Shown here: positions 36,296 to 44,015 of the stretch, piece by piece
Numbering within the stretch: the stretch's first letter is position 1
Layout of the letters: every line of letters begins with the position of its first letter
Assembly (NCBI GenBank): GCA_949948735.1
Contig: CATLGV010000004.1
Coordinates: 1-64,000 of the forward strand
DNA from: an uncultured Lachnospiraceae bacterium
GTDB lineage: Bacteria; Bacillota; Clostridia; Lachnospirales; Lachnospiraceae
Direction of reading: 5' to 3'
Length of the DNA stretch: 64,000 bases
Notes under the pieces: generated by a model
What the model saw: only the letters and a program-made list of their open reading frames with translations
Told to the model about the DNA's origin: nothing
Database searches by the model: none
Translations under genes and position numbers: made by a program

Positions 36296-37546
36296 ATGGG
36301 TGCAACGATTATAGAAAAAATTGTGAGAAATAATACAGGAAAAGAAGTCCATCCCGGAGAAATTGTCACGGTGAATGTAGACCGCGTGATGATACATGAC
36401 ATCTTTATCCCGTTTGTGGCGTCAAAGTTCGAGGAGATGGGCTTTACCAAAATATGGGATGCGGACAGGGCGGTACTGATTTACGACCATCTGGTGCCGG
36501 CCAGTCAGGTCGACGATACGAGACATTTCCGTATCGGAAACGAATTTGCGGAGAAATACGGGATGAAGAATGTCCATCGTGCCGACGGCATCTGCCACCA
36601 GCTGATGACGGAGGCCGGCTACGTAAAGCCCGGCGATATTGTGTTCGGCACGGACAGCCATACGACGACGTACGGCTGTGTGGGCGCCTTTTCTTCCGGT
36701 ATCGGGTACACGGAGATGGCGAGCATCCTTGGAACGGGAACGCTCTGGATTCGCGTGCCGGAGACGATTAAGGTGGAGATTACGGGAACGCTGCCTGAGA
36801 ACGTTATGGCAAAGGACATTATCCTGAAGCTGATCGGCGATCTTGGCGCAGACGGCGCGACTTATAAGGCGCTGGAATTTACGGGCGATACCGTTGAAAA
36901 TATGACAGTCGCGTCAAGAATGTCCATGGCGAATATGGCGATTGAAGCGGGGGCAAAATGCGCGCTTTTTGCGCCGGATGAGAAGACGGCGCAATATTGC
37001 GGGATAACGCTTACGGAGAAGGAGCGGGATTTGACGGGGGACGCCGACGCGCAGTACTGTCGGGTAATACAGTACAGGGCGGAGGATTTCGTTCCGGTAA
37101 TGGCGTGTCCGTCCAATGTGGACAATGTGAAGCCTGTTTCGGAGCTTGCCGGAAAAGAAATCGACCAGGTATTTATCGGCTCCTGCACGAACGGCCGTCT
37201 GGAGGATCTGATGGCGGCGGCGGACATCCTTAAGGACAGGCATGTGGCGCCCTTTGTCAAGCTGATCGTAACCCCGGCAAGCCGGAAGATCTACCGGGAG
37301 GCGGCGGCAAACGGCACGCTGGAGATACTGGCCAGAGCGGGGGCAATTATCACGCATCCAAGCTGCGGGCTCTGCTGCGGCAGAACCGGCGGTATCTTGA
37401 CGGACGGCGAGGTGGTAGTAGCGACGAACAACAGGAATTTCCTTGGCAGAATGGGAACGTCAAAGGTGGAAATCTATCTTGCGTCTCCCAAATCCGCGGC
37501 GGCGTGCGCGGTCGAGGGGAGGATTATCGTTCCCAAAGTCAAATAA
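36296..37546 (+). CDS. Isopropylmalate dehydratase-family large subunit, copy 2
   Basis: The 416-residue aconitase-family protein shows DIVFGTDSHTTTYGCVGAFS near residue 118, cluster cysteines in GSCTNGR (about 298) and HPSCGLCCGRTGG (about 355), and the C-terminal NNRNFLGRMGT. The style is close to 2,3-dimethylmalate dehydratase and other short members; classical LeuC has a different CSMCLG-type cluster. AGGAGGAGC precedes the ATG. It is followed 27 bases later by dut. Confidence 0.88.
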   Translation: MGATIIEKIVRNNTGKEVHPGEIVTVNVDRVMIHDIFIPFVASKFEEMGFTKIWDADRAVLIYDHLVPASQVDDTRHFRIGNEFAEKYGMKNVHRADGICHQLMTEAGYVKPGDIVFGTDSHTTTYGCVGAFSSGIGYTEMASILGTGTLWIRVPETIKVEITGTLPENVMAKDIILKLIGDLGADGATYKALEFTGDTVENMTVASRMSMANMAIEAGAKCALFAPDEKTAQYCGITLTEKERDLTGDADAQYCRVIQYRAEDFVPVMACPSNVDNVKPVSELAGKEIDQVFIGSCTNGRLEDLMAAADILKDRHVAPFVKLIVTPASRKIYREAAANGTLEILARAGAIITHPSCGLCCGRTGGILTDGEVVVATNNRNFLGRMGTSKVEIYLASPKSAAACAVEGRIIVPKVK

Positions 37547-37573
37547 TCTGTCAGGCGGGAGTGAAAAACGAAT

Positions 37574-38026
37574 ATGAATATCAAGATAAAATATTTTACC
37601 GATAAGGTACAGAAGCTGGAAAAGATTACGAAGGGCAACTGGATCGATTTGCGGGCGGCGGAGGACGTCGTGATGAAAAAGGGCGATTTTAAGCTGATTC
37701 CCCTGGGGATGGCGATGGAGCTGCCGCGCGGCTATGAGGCGCATGTGGTGCCGCGCAGCTCGACCTTCAAGAACTTCGGCGTGATTCAGGTCAATCATCA
37801 GGGCGTGATAGACGGGCCGGACAGGGAGACCGGGGAGGGCGGCTACTGCGGAAACGACGACCAGTGGTTTGTGCCGATGTACGCCCTGCGGGATACCGAG
37901 ATTCATTTAAACGACAGGATCTGCCAGTTCCGGATCATGGAGCAGCAGCCGGCGCTCGTCTTCGAGGAGGTCGACGAGCTTACGGGTGCCAACCGCGGCG
38001 GCTTTGGGACGACGGGGAAAAATTAA
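37574..38026 (+). CDS. dut: dUTP diphosphatase
   Basis: The 150-residue enzyme hydrolyses dUTP to dUMP and pyrophosphate. It shows the dUTPase-type motifs [50 protein letters not shown] and the C-terminal P-loop-like arm [11 protein letters not shown]. It has a short insertion ([10 protein letters not shown]) after motif 3. The trimeric dUTPase fold is expected. It is co-oriented with the dehydratase operon and ends before a hairpin at 38042. Confidence 0.9.
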   Translation: MNIKIKYFTDKVQKLEKITKGNWIDLRAAEDVVMKKGDFKLIPLGMAMELPRGYEAHVVPRSSTFKNFGVIQVNHQGVIDGPDRETGEGGYCGNDDQWFVPMYALRDTEIHLNDRICQFRIMEQQPALVFEEVDELTGANRGGFGTTGKN

Positions 38027-38041
38027 TAATGTGATTTATTC

Positions 38042-38088
38042 AAGGTGTAAAGCCTGCTTTGCTAAATTGAATAGACTTTATACCTTAA
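38042..38088 (+). terminator. Hairpin after dut, related to that at 38517
   Basis: AAGGTGTAAAGCCT pairs with AGACTTTATACCTT (with mismatches). The sequence ATTCAAGGTGTAAAG-y-CTG at 38038 recurs at 38513, so the two hairpins flanking the small gene are copies of one another. Confidence 0.6.
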
Positions 38089-38093
38089 TCGTG

Positions 38094-38110
38094 ATATACT
38101 GTCAGTATAT
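38094..38110. promoter_or_regulatory. Perfect 17-base palindrome ahead of the coiled-coil gene
   Basis: ATATACTG-T-CAGTATAT is a perfect inverted repeat about 87 bases before the start codon. Just after it comes CCCTCAAGCGAT and later TATCAATTGAGGGGA (38140-38154), a weak inverted pair related to the dispersed repeat. It could be an operator. Confidence 0.4.
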
Positions 38111-38196
38111 CCCTCAAGCGATCAGGGCATGCGTGCTTTTATCAATTGAGGGGAGCATATCAGCAGCATATAAATTACAGTAAGGGTGGTGACAGT

Positions 38197-38487
38197 ATGA
38201 CAGACAGTGAAAAGCTTGATTTGATTCTTTCAGAAATGCAGGATATGAAATCGGAAATGCAGGAGTTAAAACGGCGTACGACCAACATTGAATTACATAT
38301 CGAGAATGTTACTGATAAAAATATTCAATTAATTGCTGAGAATTTTATTGAATTAACGAATAAGCTTAATCAAGCGATACCGGCAGCCGATAAAAACCTC
38401 GCTTACGAAGTAAAGGTCAATTATCTTGTCAGTGAAGTTGACAAGCTGAAAAGAGAAATTGCAGAACTCAAAAGCAAAATCGCATAA
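38197..38487 (+). CDS. Small coiled-coil protein, unknown
   Basis: The 96-residue protein is almost fully helical, with heptads throughout (MTDSEKLDLILSEMQDMKSE at the start and VDKLKREIAELKSKIA at the end). It has no transmembrane segment and no known motif. AAGGGTGGTGACAGT precedes the ATG. It is AT-richer than its neighbours and sits between two related hairpins, which hints that it arrived as a unit. Similar short coiled-coil ORFs are common and uncharacterised in Clostridia. Confidence 0.6.
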   Translation: MTDSEKLDLILSEMQDMKSEMQELKRRTTNIELHIENVTDKNIQLIAENFIELTNKLNQAIPAADKNLAYEVKVNYLVSEVDKLKREIAELKSKIA

Positions 38488-38516
38488 CCGTAATTCCATT
38501 ACTGCATCACAAATTC

Positions 38517-38559
38517 AAGGTGTAAAGTCTGTTGAAGCATCAAGACTTTACACCTTTTT
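38517..38559. terminator. Terminator after the coiled-coil gene
   Basis: AAGGTGTAAAGTCT pairs perfectly with AGACTTTACACCTT and is followed by TTT. The reverse strand also reads as a hairpin, so it may serve the germination gene ending at 38567. Confidence 0.8.
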
Positions 38560-38566
38560 CATGTCC

Positions 38567-39967
38567 CTATTCCCGTGACTCGGGTAGCCGCTGCCGGAAG
38601 AGGAAGCGCTTCAGCTTCGAAAATCTGAACGGGATAAGCGGGTAGAGATAGCTTTGTCCCGATACCATTTTGTTGCAGACGATTGCGGTAAAGAAGATTA
38701 CAATACCGGCAATATATCCCCAGACCTGGAAGAGCGCCGTTAAAATCAGGTTGATAATACGGAAAAATTTGATAGCGTAGCCAAGCTCATAGCTGGGATG
38801 GGTGTAGTTTGCAATCGCGACAAAGGCCATATACAGCATGACCTCAGCATTGAACCAGCCGCTCTTTACGGAAAATTCTCCGAGTATCAACGCAGCCATT
38901 ACGCTGAGCGGTGTGGAGAGCATATTGGGCGTATTGACGGCGGCCAGCCGCAGGCCGTCGATGCACAGCTCCAATATCAAAAACTGCCAGATTAAAGGAA
39001 CGTTTACGTCCTCCTTGACGACGATGAATTGGAACGCGGGCGGTATCCAATCCGGATTCTGCATCATCAGCAGGAAGGTCGGCGTGATGAAGTATGTCAG
39101 AATCAGAATCAGGAATCTTGAAAGCCGCAGATAAGAGCCGGTGATGGGCGGAAAATAAAAATCGTCGGCCTCCTGTATCATGTCGAACACGCTGATTGGC
39201 AGAATCATGGCGGAAGGGGAATTATCGACAAGGATGATGATATTTCCCTCCAGTACCTGTGCTGCGGCAGTGTCGGGCCGCTCCGTGTACTTGAATTTGG
39301 GGAAGGGATTGTACCATTTTGAAGTATAGAGGCATTCTGCAAGGCTTTCCTGGTTCAGCGTGAGCGCATCTACCTTGATATCCCGGATGCGGTCGCGGAT
39401 TTTCCCCAGAAAATTCTTGTCCACGCGGCTGTCCATATAGCAGAGGACGATGTCCGTCTGGGAGGATTTACCGGCGCTGAGCATTTCCATGCGAAGATCT
39501 GTGCTGCGGATACGGCGGCGAATCAGTGCGGTGTTAAACACGATGGTCTCCACAAAGCCATCCTTGGAGCCGCGCAGCACCTTATCCTTGTCCGGCTCGG
39601 AAACGCCCCTTGCGGGGTAGGTTCTGGCGTCGATCAGGATGCATTCGTCAAAGCCGTCAATGATGATGGCGAAGACGCCGCAGAGGACGTTTTTGACAAT
39701 ATCATTAAAATCCGTGGAAAGTGAGACCTCGACATGCGGCATTGTCAGATTAAATTCGGAAGCCCTTGCGGGTATATCTTCAGCCTTCAGTCCCATCAAA
39801 AACTGCAGGATTTTCTGCATCATCTCATCCTTGCAGAAGCCGTCCACAAAATAAAAGACGGCCTTTTTCTCCCCGATTTGGATATCGCGGTTTACAATAT
39901 CAAAGCTCTCGCCTATTTGCAGCTGATTGTCCATATATTGTTTGTTTTCTTCAAAATTCGAGTACAT
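38567..39967 (-). CDS. GerA/SpoVAF-type spore germination protein
   Basis: The 466-residue membrane protein belongs to the GerA-A/SpoVAF family: a soluble N-terminal domain of about 280 residues (including IDGFDECILIDARTYPARGV) and a C-terminal membrane domain with several helices. The segment VLEGNIIILVDNSPSAMILP is typical of the family. These proteins act in germinant sensing or DPA-related release from spores. GerB- and GerC-type partners and other spoVA genes are not adjacent, so the SpoVAF-type single copy is more likely. The start at 39967 (MYSNFEEN) is preferred since GGAGGG stands ten bases ahead; the longer frame runs into the repeat motif at 39996. Confidence 0.85.
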   Translation of the reverse strand: MYSNFEENKQYMDNQLQIGESFDIVNRDIQIGEKKAVFYFVDGFCKDEMMQKILQFLMGLKAEDIPARASEFNLTMPHVEVSLSTDFNDIVKNVLCGVFAIIIDGFDECILIDARTYPARGVSEPDKDKVLRGSKDGFVETIVFNTALIRRRIRSTDLRMEMLSAGKSSQTDIVLCYMDSRVDKNFLGKIRDRIRDIKVDALTLNQESLAECLYTSKWYNPFPKFKYTERPDTAAAQVLEGNIIILVDNSPSAMILPISVFDMIQEADDFYFPPITGSYLRLSRFLILILTYFITPTFLLMMQNPDWIPPAFQFIVVKEDVNVPLIWQFLILELCIDGLRLAAVNTPNMLSTPLSVMAALILGEFSVKSGWFNAEVMLYMAFVAIANYTHPSYELGYAIKFFRIINLILTALFQVWGYIAGIVIFFTAIVCNKMVSGQSYLYPLIPFRFSKLKRFLFRQRLPESRE

Positions 39968-39995
39968 ACCAGTCATGCCCTCCATAAAGTATTGA

Positions 39996-40010
39996 TACCC
40001 TCGATTGAAC
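39996..40010. repeat. Half copy of the dispersed repeat (TACCCTCGATTGAAC)
   Basis: It differs by two bases from the TACCCTCAATTGAC ends and lies in the leader of the germination gene, with no facing partner close by. Confidence 0.4.
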
Positions 40011-40041
40011 GGTTGCAAATAGTTATGCGCTAATTTGAAAT

Positions 40042-40069
40042 TTTTATGTGAAAAATTCAATATGTATGC
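40042..40069 (-). promoter_or_regulatory. Possible sigma-G promoter of the germination gene
   Basis: On the minus strand GCATA (40069-40065) and CATAAAA (40048-40042) are 16 bases apart, resembling the forespore sigma-G consensus. A forespore promoter would fit the gene, but the match is short. Confidence 0.4.
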
Positions 40070-40075
40070 TATACT
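40047..40075 (+). promoter_or_regulatory. Possible promoter of trpB2
   Basis: TATACT at 40070-40075 is preceded by TG-C, making an extended -10 box; the -35 (TGTGAA) is poor. It overlaps the minus-strand candidate. Confidence 0.45.
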
Positions 40076-40171
40076 GTATAGGATACAATGGAAAGAAAGC
40101 GTTGCGGATATGGTGTTTTGTGCGGCTTTGCGGATACAAATCCCTGTACGGCGCGCGAATGGAGGGTAACA

Positions 40172-41542
40172 ATGAGTGTGAAGGAGATTCCATACAAAAT
40201 TTATTTAGAAGAAAAGGAGATGCCTGCGCAGTGGTATAATGTGCGCGCCGATATGAAGAATAAGCCGGCGCCGCTTTTGAATCCGGCGACCTTAGAGCCG
40301 ATGACGGCCAGGGAGCTTGGGCAGGTATTCTGTGAAGAGCTGGTCAGGCAGGAGCTGGACGATACCAATCCTTATATCGATATTCCGGAGGAGATTCGCA
40401 GCTTTTATAAGATGTACCGGCCGTCTCCGCTGGTGCGTGCGTACTGTCTTGAGAAGAAGCTGCAGACGCCGGCGAAGATTTACTATAAATTCGAGGGGAA
40501 CAATACAAGCGGCAGCCATAAGCTCAATTCCGCTATTGCGCAGGCCTATTACGCAAAGCGGCAGGGACTTAAGGGCGTTACGACAGAGACGGGAGCCGGG
40601 CAATGGGGAACCGCGCTGTCCATGGCGTGCGCGTATTTTGAGCTGGACTGCAAGGTTTATATGGTAAAGGTGTCTTACGAGCAGAAGCCGTTCCGACGGG
40701 AGGTCATGCGCACCTACGGTGCGAGCGTTACGCCGTCGCCGTCAGAGACAACGAATGTCGGAAGGCAGATACTGAAGGAGCATCCGGGGACCAGCGGCAG
40801 TCTGGGGTGCGCGATTTCGGAGGCGGTAGAGGCGGCAACCTCTGCGGAGGGATACCGCTATGTGCTGGGCAGCGTGCTCAATCAGGTGCTGCTGCATCAG
40901 TCCGTGATTGGCCTGGAGACCAAGGCGGCGCTGGATAAGTACGATATTACACCGGATATTATTATCGGCTGTGCAGGCGGCGGTTCGAATCTGGGCGGCC
41001 TGATCTCTCCGTTTATGGGCGAGAAGCTCAGAGGGGAGAAGGATTATCAGTTTATCGCGGTGGAGCCGGCTTCCTGCCCGAGCTTTACCAGAGGGCGTTT
41101 TGCTTATGATTTCTGCGACACCGGGAGAGTCTGTCCGCTGTCAAAGATGTACACGCTGGGAAGCGGATTTATCCCGTCCTCCAATCATGCGGGCGGACTG
41201 CGGTATCACGGCATGAGCAGCACGCTGTCGCAGCTGTATGACGACGGCCTGATGGAAGCAAGAAGCGTGGAGCAGACGTCTGTTTTTGCGGCGGCTGTGG
41301 AGTTCGCAAGGGTGGAGGGGATTCTGCCCGCGCCGGAAAGCGCGCACGCGATTCGCGTCGCGATTGATGAAGCGCTCAAATGCAAGGAAACCGGGGAGGA
41401 AAAGACGATTGTGTTCGGCCTGACAGGAACCGGATATTTTGATATGGTGGCGTATGAGCGGTTTAACAACGGCGAGATGACGGATTATATCCCGACGGAT
41501 GCGGATTTGGAGGCAGGCTTTAAGGGGCTTCCGCAGGTGTAA
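40172..41542 (+). CDS. Tryptophan synthase beta chain, TrpB2 type
   Basis: The 456-residue PLP enzyme belongs to the TrpB2 group, longer than TrpB1. PLP lysine K117 sits in GSHKLNSAIAQA, and TETGAGQWGTALS and CAGGGSNLGGLI form the phosphate site. It condenses indole (or a related substrate) with serine. There is no trpA or other trp gene next to it, which suits the stand-alone TrpB2 type that may salvage indole. ATG 40172 follows GGAGGG. The upstream in-frame extension has no ribosome binding site. Confidence 0.92.
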   Translation: MSVKEIPYKIYLEEKEMPAQWYNVRADMKNKPAPLLNPATLEPMTARELGQVFCEELVRQELDDTNPYIDIPEEIRSFYKMYRPSPLVRAYCLEKKLQTPAKIYYKFEGNNTSGSHKLNSAIAQAYYAKRQGLKGVTTETGAGQWGTALSMACAYFELDCKVYMVKVSYEQKPFRREVMRTYGASVTPSPSETTNVGRQILKEHPGTSGSLGCAISEAVEAATSAEGYRYVLGSVLNQVLLHQSVIGLETKAALDKYDITPDIIIGCAGGGSNLGGLISPFMGEKLRGEKDYQFIAVEPASCPSFTRGRFAYDFCDTGRVCPLSKMYTLGSGFIPSSNHAGGLRYHGMSSTLSQLYDDGLMEARSVEQTSVFAAAVEFARVEGILPAPESAHAIRVAIDEALKCKETGEEKTIVFGLTGTGYFDMVAYERFNNGEMTDYIPTDADLEAGFKGLPQV

Positions 41543-41588
41543 GGCATAACAGGGAAATATACAGAGGAAGCATTATTATAAGAAAGCA

Positions 41589-41606
41589 TACCCTCAATCG
41601 AGGGTA
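41589..41606. repeat. Palindromic solo copy of the dispersed repeat
   Basis: TACCCTC-AATC-GAGGGTA: two opposite ends of the dispersed repeat meet directly. It lies just before the trpB2 terminator hairpin. Confidence 0.55.
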
Positions 41607-41610
41607 ATAA

Positions 41611-41641
41611 GGCCGGCGCAAATTCAGGCGCCGGCCTTATG
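41611..41641. terminator. Terminator between trpB2 and the XRE gene
   Basis: AAGGCCGGCGC pairs perfectly with GCGCCGGCCTT across an eight-base loop. There is no strong T-run on either strand. Confidence 0.65.
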
Positions 41642-41675
41642 CCGTTTTCGAAAGGAATCATGGTGTGACGGCGCA

Positions 41676-42407
41676 TCAAGCTTTGGTGCAGGCTGCGGAG
41701 CCGTTTGAGGTGATGCTTCCGTCCACGTGACAGCAGGTTACGCTGTTGCCTGCGGATACATTGCCGCCGACATCGGCGCAGTCCACCGATCCGCCTGCAG
41801 TGACGCTGCCGTTTACATCAGCGCAGGTTACGCCGCCGCCTGCGGATACCGCGCCGTTTATATCGGCAGAGGTCACGGAGCCGCCGGCGTCCACCGCTCC
41901 GTTTATATCGGCGCAGGTCACAGACCCGCCTGCGTTCAGGCAGCCGCCGACGTCGCCTTCAACCGCGGCATTTCCCCAGATCTCCACATAGAGATCGCTT
42001 TTGCTGTCCCGGAGAGCCTCCTCGAGCCGGATACGGACAGGCGGTTGTGCGTGGTGGTCTGTATGCTGTTCAAAGGCAGCCTTATCCAGGATTTTACCGT
42101 TTTGATACTGTACGATGTACAAGGTATCCGGCTTGGTATGCTTCTGCAGTGCCTCGATAATTTGGCGGTCCTCCTCTGCCGCTTCAACGCCTGCGGACGG
42201 ATACCGGCCTGTGAGCAGATAGTCGAGTGTTACCTGGAAATAGCCCGAAAGAACCGGCAGCAGGGTAATATCAGGGTAGGACTGGCTATTTTCCCATTTG
42301 CTGACGGCCTGCATGCTGACGCCGCAGAAGTCGGCAAGCGTTTCCTGGCTTATGCCCTTGTTTCCCCGAAGCTGTCGGATAATATTCCCGATTTTTAATG
42401 TGTTCAT
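41676..42407 (-). CDS. XRE regulator with 15-residue beta-solenoid repeats
   Basis: The 243-residue protein has an XRE helix-turn-helix at residues 5-60 (GISQETLADFCGVSMQAVSK). From about residue 150 on there is a run of 15-residue repeats, A-G-G-S-V-T-C-A-D-I-N-G-A-V-x, about five full copies plus partial ends. Cysteines stand at 165, 195, 210, 225 and 240, exactly 15 apart; 180 is Ser. Such regular G-D-N-type repeats suggest a bactofilin-like beta solenoid that places the cysteines in a line. A ligand or redox role is possible, but unproven. The start is ATG 42407, with GGAGGA ahead. The motif GTCAATTGAGGGTA lies in its leader. Confidence 0.75.
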   Translation of the reverse strand: MNTLKIGNIIRQLRGNKGISQETLADFCGVSMQAVSKWENSQSYPDITLLPVLSGYFQVTLDYLLTGRYPSAGVEAAEEDRQIIEALQKHTKPDTLYIVQYQNGKILDKAAFEQHTDHHAQPPVRIRLEEALRDSKSDLYVEIWGNAAVEGDVGGCLNAGGSVTCADINGAVDAGGSVTSADINGAVSAGGGVTCADVNGSVTAGGSVDCADVGGNVSAGNSVTCCHVDGSITSNGSAACTKA

Positions 42408-42431
42408 TGTAGTAATCCTCCGTGTGCCCTT

Positions 42432-42445
42432 GTCAATTGAGGGTA
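42432..42445. repeat. End copy of the dispersed repeat (GTCAATTGAGGGTA)
   Basis: Identical to the copy at 35603-35616. It lies 25 bases upstream of the XRE start codon, so it may be part of that gene's leader or promoter. Confidence 0.5.
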
Positions 42446-42619
42446 TGATTTTGTGTAATAAAAGTATGCGCCCAACGCGCATAGCGGATACATTAACGAT
42501 ACTGCATCCCGGGTTTTTTGTGAAGCGATTATCAGTTGACGGACATCAACCGGAGGTTGCGGAAATGTAAATTATTCAAAATATCAAGCATCCTTCCTCA
42601 AGGCGTGCTACAATAAAGA

Positions 42620-42637
42620 TACCCTCAATTGAGGGTA
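42620..42637. repeat. Perfect 18-base palindrome of the dispersed repeat
   Basis: TACCCTCAATTGAGGGTA, a complete palindrome formed by two facing repeat ends. It lies 37 bases before the start of the AraC-GGDEF gene. Confidence 0.6.
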
Positions 42638-42673
42638 CCCTCGAGGATACGATATCGTTAAGGAGCGGAGTAT

Positions 42674-43471
42674 ATGCATAACGTTGAACTGCTGGTGAAC
42701 AGTCTGGATTATATAGAAAAGCATTTGAAGGACAACTTTAAGACTGTCGATATAGCGGACGCATGTTACTGCTCGAAATCCACTCTGGAAAAACTGTTTC
42801 ATTATGTATACGCAACCTCCGTCCACGAATATGTTATTCGGCGGAGAATGATGCAGGCGGCGGAGCTGATCGCGGCGCAGCCGCAGCGCTCCATTCTTTC
42901 CGTTGCGACGGAGTTCGGATACAGCTCACATGAGGCATTTGCACGTGCTTTTAAAGACATATGGAATTGTAACCCGTCAGAATTTCGCAGGAAAAAGTTC
43001 GCGGAGCTGTACCCAAGATTCCGTGAACCTTTTCAGGAAGGAGAGGAATACGTGATGCAGAGAAAAAGCGTAGATATCAGTCAATTATACAATCTTTTCA
43101 ATGAACGGAGAGCATGCTATTTTGTATGCTGCGATATCAAATCCCTGATACCAATCAATGATATATCCAGAAAGGCAGGGGATCTTGCAATCCTTGAGGC
43201 CATGCAGCGGATGAATGCCGCGGCAGGCGGGGAGGATGTGGTGTTCCGTATCGGCGGCGATGAGTTCTGTATCCTGACAAACAGCAGAGATCCGGAATAT
43301 GCGCAGCAGGTGGCCGATGCCATTAAGGCGCATAACGGCGAGACCTTTGCGTACGGGGACAAGGATATCCCGCTTACGCTTTACGTCGTAGTCACAAAAT
43401 TTGCGGGTGCGTCGCTGAAGTATAACGAGCTGTTTTCGGAGCTTCATATGGCGATTAAGGAAACAAAATAG
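42674..43471 (+). CDS. AraC-type regulator fused to GGDEF-like domain
   Basis: The 265-residue protein begins with a double AraC helix-turn-helix (residues 5-105; VDIADACYCSKSTLEKLFHY, then SVATEFGYSSHEAFARAFKD). From about 135 on it has a GGDEF-type domain: CDIKSLIPINDISRKAGDLA and then FRIGGDEFCIL, with GGDEF at 194-198. The signature motif is intact, but the upstream D-x-D/F-K region is changed (DIKSL), so diguanylate cyclase activity is uncertain; it may bind nucleotide instead. HTH-first order with a short GGDEF tail is unusual. ATG 42674 follows AAGGAGCGG. Confidence 0.78.
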   Translation: MHNVELLVNSLDYIEKHLKDNFKTVDIADACYCSKSTLEKLFHYVYATSVHEYVIRRRMMQAAELIAAQPQRSILSVATEFGYSSHEAFARAFKDIWNCNPSEFRRKKFAELYPRFREPFQEGEEYVMQRKSVDISQLYNLFNERRACYFVCCDIKSLIPINDISRKAGDLAILEAMQRMNAAAGGEDVVFRIGGDEFCILTNSRDPEYAQQVADAIKAHNGETFAYGDKDIPLTLYVVVTKFAGASLKYNELFSELHMAIKETK

Positions 43472-43491
43472 TGACCGTCGGGAACGGATGG

Positions 43492-43520
43492 AAAAGGGGC
43501 TTTCTGCAAGCCCCTTTTTT
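43492..43520 (+). terminator. Terminator after the AraC-GGDEF gene
   Basis: AAAGGGGCTT pairs with AAGCCCCTTT, followed by three more T. Confidence 0.85.
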
Positions 43521-43633
43521 ATATTGCACACGGGCACTCAAAGGAAGATTGTCAGCTGGCGCTGCGCTGATTATTTCCTGCGGAGACGGGAACACTTATT
43601 CCATAGCACAGGGAAGCTTATGGAGGGAACAGC

Positions 43634-43924
43634 GTGTATAAATTTATGTCATATGATTTTGAAATACAGGGAGTCCGGGTGAGGCTGAACAGGGACGACG
43701 TCCTTGCGGCGGACATTGTCGAATGGTACAGGGCGGCGGGAACGGCAGAATATATTATGGATAATCGGGAGATATATCACATTACGTCGGAGGAGGAGGC
43801 ATATCGTCTGGCAAAGCAGGCAAGAGCGCGCATGGAAGCGTATGGTCTGGAGGAGGACGAAGCGGTTGAACAGGCTGTTCATGCCACGCCTTTGCCAAGT
43901 GAGGGGAAGTGTGGTATGATATAG
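43634..43924 (+). CDS. Hypothetical protein, 96 residues
   Basis: A small soluble protein starting with GTG 43634 behind GGAGGG. It has an N-terminal MYKFMSYDFEIQGVRVRLNR and a helical, acidic C-terminal half (EEEAYRLAKQARARMEAYGL). No known motif and no transmembrane segment. It lies 91 bases before the NifX-like gene and may be part of that operon. The base composition is normal for the region. Confidence 0.6.
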   Translation: MYKFMSYDFEIQGVRVRLNRDDVLAADIVEWYRAAGTAEYIMDNREIYHITSEEEAYRLAKQARARMEAYGLEEDEAVEQAVHATPLPSEGKCGMI

Positions 43925-44015
43925 ACAGCGGGCAATTGCGGGATATCAAAGCGCAGCGGACAGATTTGTGCGGGACGTGCAGGTCTGCGGACTGGGAGAG
44001 GGGGACAGATATAAA

